DNA from: Treponema sp.
GTDB lineage: Bacteria; Spirochaetota; Spirochaetia; Treponematales; Treponemataceae
Reading direction: 5' to 3'
Assembly (NCBI GenBank): GCA_018385395.1
Contig: JAHBAD010000111.1
Location: 1-45,782, forward strand
Length of the DNA: 45,782 bases
The translations under genes were made by a program, and so were the position numbers. Shown here piece after piece: positions 42,715 to 45,782 of the stretch. Within the stretch, counting starts at the first letter, position 1. Each line of letters begins with the position of its first letter. Under the pieces are notes generated by a model. The model worked only from the letters and a program-made list of their open reading frames with translations. It was not told where the DNA came from and did not search any database.

Positions 42715-43848
42715 ATGAAAAAATTTACAAGTGTTATGGCTATCGCCCTTACAGTAGTTATGGGTCTTTCAGCCAAACCAAAAAGCAACGATATCACAAT
42801 CGGTGGTATCTTCCCTCTTTCCGGTGCCGTAGCTGTTTACGGTGTTGAATGTAAAAAAGGTATCGACCTTGCTATCGAAGAAATCAACGCTGCAGGTGGT
42901 GTCATGGGAAAGAACCTTGTTCTGATCAGCGAAGATGATGAAGGAAATCCTGACAAAACAGTTAACGCTTTCACAAAGCTCGTTACTAAAAACAAAGTAA
43001 AGATGGTTATCGGTTCCCTTACATCAGGATGTACAAAAGCTATTACAACACGTGCTCAGGCTTCTAAAGTAATCCAGATTGCTCCAGCTGCTACAGCTGC
43101 AGACATTACAGATGCCGGAAACTACATTTTCCGTACATGTTTCATTGACCCATTCCAGGGAACAGTTGGTGGAAAATTCTCTGCTGAAAACCTCGGATGT
43201 AAAAATGCTGCTATTCTTTACGACATCGGAAATGACTACTCAGTTGGTCTTACAGACAACTTCGTAGCTGCTTTCGAAAAAGCTGGTGGAAAAGTTGTAG
43301 CAAAAGAATCTTACGCAACAAACGACAAAGACTTCAACGCTCAGATTACAAAAATCAAGAACGCTAACCCAGATGTAGTTTACCTTCCAGATTACTACGG
43401 AACAGTTGCTCTTATCGCAAAACAGCTCCGCGCTCAGGGAATCAACACACCAATCGTTGGTGCAGACGGATGGGATGGTCTCCACGAAAATGCTGGTGAT
43501 GAAGTTCTGAACGGATTCTACTCAAACCACTACGCAGCTGACTCAACTGACCCAGCTGTAGTTAAATACGTAACAAACTTCAAAGCAAAATACGGAACAG
43601 AACCAAACTCTTTCGCAGCTCTTGGTTACGATTCAGTATACCTTCTGAAAGACGCTATCGAAAAAGCTGGCGGAGCTAAAGATGTTGCAAAAGTTCGTGC
43701 TGCTCTCGAAGCTGCTGACGGATCTTATGTTACAGGTAACCTTAAGTTTGACTCTAAACGCAACCCAATCAAATCTGCTGTAATGGTAGAAATGATTAAA
43801 AAGGATGGTAAACTTAAGACAGTTTACAAGGCAACTGTTAATCCATAA
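42715..43848 (+). CDS. Branched-chain amino-acid-type ABC substrate-binding protein
   Basis: A 377-residue exported binding protein of the Peripla_BP_6 (LivJ-like) family. A signal peptide (residues 1-20, ending LSAKPK) is followed by ITIGGIFPLSGAVAVYG and the GIDLAIEEINAAGGVMGK segment typical of Leu/Ile/Val receptors. No lipobox is seen, so it is probably soluble in the periplasm. Codon use is markedly biased to a few codons (GTT, AAC, ACA, GCT), a sign of high expression, and promoter and Shine-Dalgarno are strong. The permease and ATPase genes are not adjacent; a terminator and the integron follow. The ligand could be another amino acid or amide. Confidence 0.92.
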   Translation: MKKFTSVMAIALTVVMGLSAKPKSNDITIGGIFPLSGAVAVYGVECKKGIDLAIEEINAAGGVMGKNLVLISEDDEGNPDKTVNAFTKLVTKNKVKMVIGSLTSGCTKAITTRAQASKVIQIAPAATAADITDAGNYIFRTCFIDPFQGTVGGKFSAENLGCKNAAILYDIGNDYSVGLTDNFVAAFEKAGGKVVAKESYATNDKDFNAQITKIKNANPDVVYLPDYYGTVALIAKQLRAQGINTPIVGADGWDGLHENAGDEVLNGFYSNHYAADSTDPAVVKYVTNFKAKYGTEPNSFAALGYDSVYLLKDAIEKAGGAKDVAKVRAALEAADGSYVTGNLKFDSKRNPIKSAVMVEMIKKDGKLKTVYKATVNP

Positions 43849-43935
43849 TTTGGGCCGGACATAAGTTCGGACAACAAAAAAGGCGGTCGGAAAATCGAGG
43901 CCACTGAAAAGGTCTCCAATTTTAAGGCCTGAAAA

Positions 43936-43980
43936 AAAAGCCAGATTTTTGAGAAAAAATCTCATAAATCTGGCTTTTGC
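43936..43980. terminator. Strong terminator after the binding protein
   Basis: AAAAGCCAGATTT 43936-43948 pairs perfectly with AAATCTGGCTTTT 43966-43978, and GAGA with TCTC inside. A and T runs on the two sides suggest use by both flanking strands. Confidence 0.9.
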
Positions 43981-43986
43981 TCTTTA

Positions 43987-44208
43987 TTAGAAGACATCAA
44001 CTTTTTCATCTTCAACTGATGTTGCATTATTAAAATAATAATATAAAAGTAAATGAGCATCTTCATAATGGAAAGCATCTTTATCGGCAACGCAATCTAA
44101 TGCGACTGAAATTAAATAATCTGCAAGTTCTGTTTTTTACCCCAAATGAAGAGGCAAATATTTTGACAGGTAGAATTGATAATATTAAAATTATAAAGAT
44201 TTTTTTTT
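43987..44208 (-). pseudogene. Degenerate small ORF at the end of the integron remnant
   Basis: From 44136 to 43987 the minus strand reads about 49 codons ending DEKVDVF and a stop, with a protein-like composition (LADYLISVALDC, HYEDAHLLLYYFNN). It has no start codon. Upstream, another frame starts after GGAGGAG but with ATA where ATG is expected. An A6 run at 44133-44138 (minus strand) with one extra A would join the two into about 73 codons. I do not recognise the protein. It follows the attC site and may be a decayed cassette gene. Confidence 0.45.
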
Positions 44209-44243
44209 ATTTCTCCTCCAAAAGCACCTCAATGCAGGTGTCC

Positions 44244-44308
44244 GTGTAACAACTGCTTAAACGGTGGCGCGGCTTGACCCACTGTCGGCTTTGAACTTCT
44301 TGTTAGGT
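44244..44308 (-). other. attC: Integron attC recombination site
   Basis: On the minus strand the site opens with ACCTAAC (44308-44302, matching RYYYAAC) and closes with GTTACAC (44250-44244, one mismatch to GTTRRRY). TAACAA pairs with TTGTTA (R boxes); an unpaired spacer, TTCAAA with TTTAA plus one extrahelical C (L boxes), and ACAGTGG with CCACCGT as terminal hairpin follow. That is the full bottom-strand attC fold. It sits 7 bases past the stop of higA, as expected for a cassette. Confidence 0.88.
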
Positions 44309-44315
44309 TTTGTAG

Positions 44316-44597
44316 TTATTGTAACTGTAATACTAATTTCTTTCCTAAAACATTTGCTGCTTTAGTAAGAGTTGCAAGTGTAACAGAATCATTATATGGA
44401 TTTAACAGTCTGTCTAAAGCAGCACGGGATGTAGACATTTTTTTTGCCATTTCTGTTTTGTTGATATTCTGTTTTTTCATTTCGTCGAGAAGATTATATG
44501 ATATTAAGCGTTTAATAGCTTCATTCTTTACTTCTACTGCAATGTTTTCTTCTTCAAGAAAATCATCAAAAGAACTTCCTATATACTCTTTATTCAT
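44316..44597 (-). CDS. higA: HigA-type XRE antitoxin
   Basis: A 93-residue antitoxin of a HigB-first type II system. The C-terminal half (LDEMKKQNINKTEMAKKMSTSRAALDRLL) is an XRE helix-turn-helix domain of the kind common in integron cassettes; the N-terminal 35 residues are acidic and should contact the toxin. AGGAGG precedes the ATG at 44597, which overlaps the toxin stop (ATGA). The frame extends upstream only by running into the toxin gene out of frame. It is intact, although its toxin carries a nonsense codon. It should repress the pair's promoter through the palindrome near 44964-44979. Confidence 0.88.
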   Translation of the reverse strand: MNKEYIGSSFDDFLEEENIAVEVKNEAIKRLISYNLLDEMKKQNINKTEMAKKMSTSRAALDRLLNPYNDSVTLATLTKAANVLGKKLVLQLQ

Positions 44598-44950
44598 TTC
44601 TTTCCTCCTAAAACAAGGCCTTTTCTTTTCTTTCCTAAATCCAGATCGTCTTTTGGAGTTTTCTGTGATTTCTTTATAAAGCCATGAAGTAATATCATTT
44701 TCTTTCCGCTGATTGTAAACAAAACCCGGCAGATTCTGTTGTCGGAAATATTTGTTCTTACTTCCCATAAATCTGTATCCAGCTTTCTTACTCTGGGATA
44801 GCCGATCGGTCATGACATTTCTACGGCCATTATATCTGCTCCAACTGATTTCTTGTCTTCCGATTCCAGAGATTTAAGAAAACCTCGCACCGGTTCATTA
44901 CTCTGCTCTGTTTTAAAGAACTCTGCTGTAATTTTCTTATTTATATCCAT
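44594..44950 (-). pseudogene. higB: HigB/RelE-family toxin gene broken by one nonsense codon
   Basis: The frame would encode about 118 residues of a HigB-like mRNA endonuclease: ITAEFFKTEQSNEPVRGFLKSL at the start, then PIGYPRVRKLDTDLWEVRT, ICRVLFTIS, MILLHGFIKKSQKTPKDDLDL to the end. At codon 47 (44812-44810) TGA stands where family members have Trp before P-[IL]-G (VEMS-stop-PIGYP); a single TGG to TGA change explains it. The rest is intact, so the loss is recent or read through. The gene overlaps the antitoxin start by four bases. Confidence 0.85.
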
Positions 44951-44957
44951 TGTTATA

Positions 44958-44987
44958 AATGTATCATTATTGGTACGTTTTTGTCAA
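44958..44987 (-). promoter_or_regulatory. Promoter and likely operator of the higBA module
   Basis: Minus strand: TTGACA (44987-44982), an 18-base spacer and TACATT (44963-44958). The imperfect palindrome GTACCAATAATGATAC lies within the spacer and is a good candidate for HigA binding. The toxin ATG at 44950 is 7 bases past the -10 box, so the mRNA would be leaderless. Confidence 0.65.
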
Positions 44988-44989
44988 AT

Positions 44990-45050
44990 AAAAAAGGCGG
45001 TCTTTGACCCGCCTTAATCAAAACCAGTCAAGCTTGACTTGACTGGTTTT
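44990..45050 (-). terminator. Two hairpins ending the small-ORF transcript
   Basis: AAAACCAGTCAAG 45020-45032 pairs perfectly with CTTGACTGGTTTT 45038-45050. AAGGCGG 44994-45000 pairs with CCGCCTT 45009-45015, which on the minus strand is followed by a T run. They separate the small ORFs from higBA; no attC site is visible between them. Confidence 0.8.
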
Positions 45051-45054
45051 ATAT

Positions 45055-45147
45055 CTATGAATTTAATTTATCTGCTATCCATTTTGCAAATTTTACGCAA
45101 AGAAATAAGCCTAAACAGATAAATATAAGTATGAGTAGTGTTTTCAT
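45055..45147 (-). CDS. 30-residue membrane peptide
   Basis: ATG AAA ACA at 45147 opens a 30-codon frame with one membrane helix (LLILIFICLGLFLCV) and a basic, amphipathic tail (KFAKWIADKLNS). It begins 4 bases after the stop of the 53-residue frame and has a weak ribosome site (GAAAAG). Size, composition and the location beside a toxin-antitoxin module are compatible with a small membrane toxin, but this is only a possibility. Confidence 0.5.
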   Translation of the reverse strand: MKTLLILIFICLGLFLCVKFAKWIADKLNS

Positions 45148-45151
45148 AGAG

Positions 45152-45313
45152 TTATTTCTTTTCCCCTAAAATAAGGAGTATAAACGCACCAATTAATGGT
45201 GAAAACAAAATAGATATTGCAAGGAATCCCCCATAAGATCTTCCCCTGTTTTTAGCACCAGCGGCTACAACAAACGCTAAGACTAACCATAAAATGAAAA
45301 CAATAAATCCCAT
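45152..45313 (-). CDS. 53-residue small membrane protein of an integron cassette
   Basis: The frame from ATG 45313 has a strong Shine-Dalgarno (GGAGG at 45323-45319) and encodes two hydrophobic helices (FIVFILWLVLAFVVAAG and FLAISILFSPLIGAFILLIL) around a short basic loop (AKNRGRSYGG). I do not recognise a family, although small two-helix proteins of this sort are common in integron cassettes. It is the first gene after the attI-like site. Confidence 0.7.
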   Translation of the reverse strand: MGFIVFILWLVLAFVVAAGAKNRGRSYGGFLAISILFSPLIGAFILLILGEKK

Positions 45314-45340
45314 AAAATCCTCCTTCAGATTTTATTTTCA

Positions 45341-45472
45341 TTACGGAGAAAAAAATGTTGGAAGATTTTCCTTACTGACAGTAAGTGGCGCAGTGCGCCA
45401 TCAACCTAACATATTTTCTCCGTATCAGTTGTAAGAAGTTTACACTGCAAAAAGTGTCAGTGGAAAATCTTG
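45341..45472 (-). other. attI: attI-like region with core site and inverted repeats
   Basis: On the minus strand GTTAGGT (45410-45404) matches GTTRRRY, the cassette insertion core, and lies between the intI end and the first cassette ORF. Around it ACGGAGAAA...ATGTTGG (45342-45362) faces CCTAACATATTTTCTCCGT (45405-45423), with TTACTGACAGTAA and TGGCGCAGTGCGCCA as inner hairpins. GAAGATTTTCC (45361-45371) also faces GGAAAATCTT (45462-45471). I call it attI-like from position; integrase binding sites cannot be assigned by eye. Confidence 0.55.
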
Positions 45473-45547
45473 CATCATTTTACTTATTCCTTAGTGTACA
45501 ACACTTTAACGAATGTATACAGATTTTTACACGGATACTGGTAAGCT

Positions 45548-45782
45548 TTACATTTTATCCAAAGGACTTATTACACCACCTGCTCTGCGATTCAGGATAT
45601 GGGTATAAATTATTGTTGTACTCACATCACTGTGGCCAAGAAGTTCCTGGATTGGCCTTATATAGTATCCGTTTTACAGCAAGTGAGTTGCAAAAGAATG
45701 ACGAAAGGTGTGGCTATTTGCGTTTTTATTGATGCCAGCTTCCAAAATGGCTTGTTTTACGGCACGCTGCATAAGTGATTCA
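45548..45782 (-). pseudogene. intI: Integron integrase IntI, C-terminal part, with an internal stop (partial at window edge)
   Basis: The frame reads [33 protein letters not shown], a TAA, then [33 protein letters not shown] and a final stop. These are the box II His and Arg ([12 protein letters not shown]), the LLGH block, the nucleophile Tyr (IYTH) and the VxSPLD ending specific to integron integrases. TAA at 45676-45674 replaces a codon usually Glu (LLENGYDIRT in relatives); GAA to TAA is one change. The 5' part lies beyond the window. The gene points toward the cassettes, the inverted layout reported for T. denticola. Confidence 0.88.

Noticed and set aside
44810-45676. A changed genetic code or programmed stop-codon readthrough, given stops in both higB and intI
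   Set aside because: The two stops differ (TGA and TAA) and replace different residues, and TGA and TAA end normal genes here. Independent decay is simpler.
45385-45732. A 115-codon plus-strand frame at the right edge
   Set aside because: It is antisense to the integron integrase fragment, which has clear catalytic motifs on the minus strand.
1-45782. tRNA, rRNA or tmRNA genes
   Set aside because: Reading for T-arm and anticodon-arm patterns and for rRNA signatures on both strands gave nothing convincing.

Overview
The window reads as chromosomal DNA of a spirochaete, most likely a host-associated, carbohydrate-fermenting Treponema. The signs are relaxed spirochaete-type lipoprotein signals, an archaeal-type UMP kinase, abundant c-di-GMP and chemotaxis proteins, cytoplasmic GH27 and GH31 glycosidases, and an integron whose integrase points the same way as its cassettes, as described for Treponema denticola. 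Genus is an inference from gene content; no rRNA or tRNA gene was found.

Layout. (1) 1-9.6 kb: a sugar-sensor diguanylate cyclase, a dCache chemoreceptor, a GH27 alpha-galactosidase, a MATE pump, a class III cyclase-like protein and a 7TM/HD-GYP c-di-GMP phosphodiesterase. (2) 9.7-12.1 kb: aspS followed by a repeat island carrying two extra copies of the aspS 3' end. (3) 12.1-15.5 kb: a tautomerase and a copper operon (csoR, copA fused in frame to copZ, a small membrane protein) behind a CsoR operator. (4) 15.5-20.1 kb: a tail-anchored phosphodiesterase, a second MATE pump and a flavin lipoprotein reductase. (5) 20.1-25.1 kb: a nucleoside-type ABC importer (one ATPase, two permeases, no binding protein) and a UMP kinase, bracketed by two copies of a multi-branched structured repeat. 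(6) 25.2-30.3 kb: a secreted esterase, queH, argA, a 2H phosphoesterase, a possibly frameshifted HTH regulator and a PD-(D/E)XK-like protein. (7) 30.3-33.5 kb: a 137-bp tandem repeat array, then a GH31 gene whose predicted mRNA leader contains a branched element. (8) 33.5-42.6 kb: eight minus-strand genes forming one probable operon: secreted protein, TPR protein, outer-membrane barrel, ECF sigma factor, anti-sigma factor, TIG/transglutaminase-like protein, dCMP deaminase and flavodoxin-like reductase. (9) 42.7-43.9 kb: a LIV-type amino-acid binding protein. (10) 44.0-45.8 kb: a decaying integron with an attC site, a HigBA module, two tiny membrane ORFs, an attI-like core site and the 3' end of intI with an internal stop.

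Three themes stand out. Many genes start 6-8 bases after a -10 box with no Shine-Dalgarno sequence, so leaderless mRNAs look common. Long intergenic gaps hold structured, multi-branched repeats; one pair has compensatory base changes in several helices. Several genes differ from an intact form by one base (copA/copZ, the HTH gene, higB, intI).
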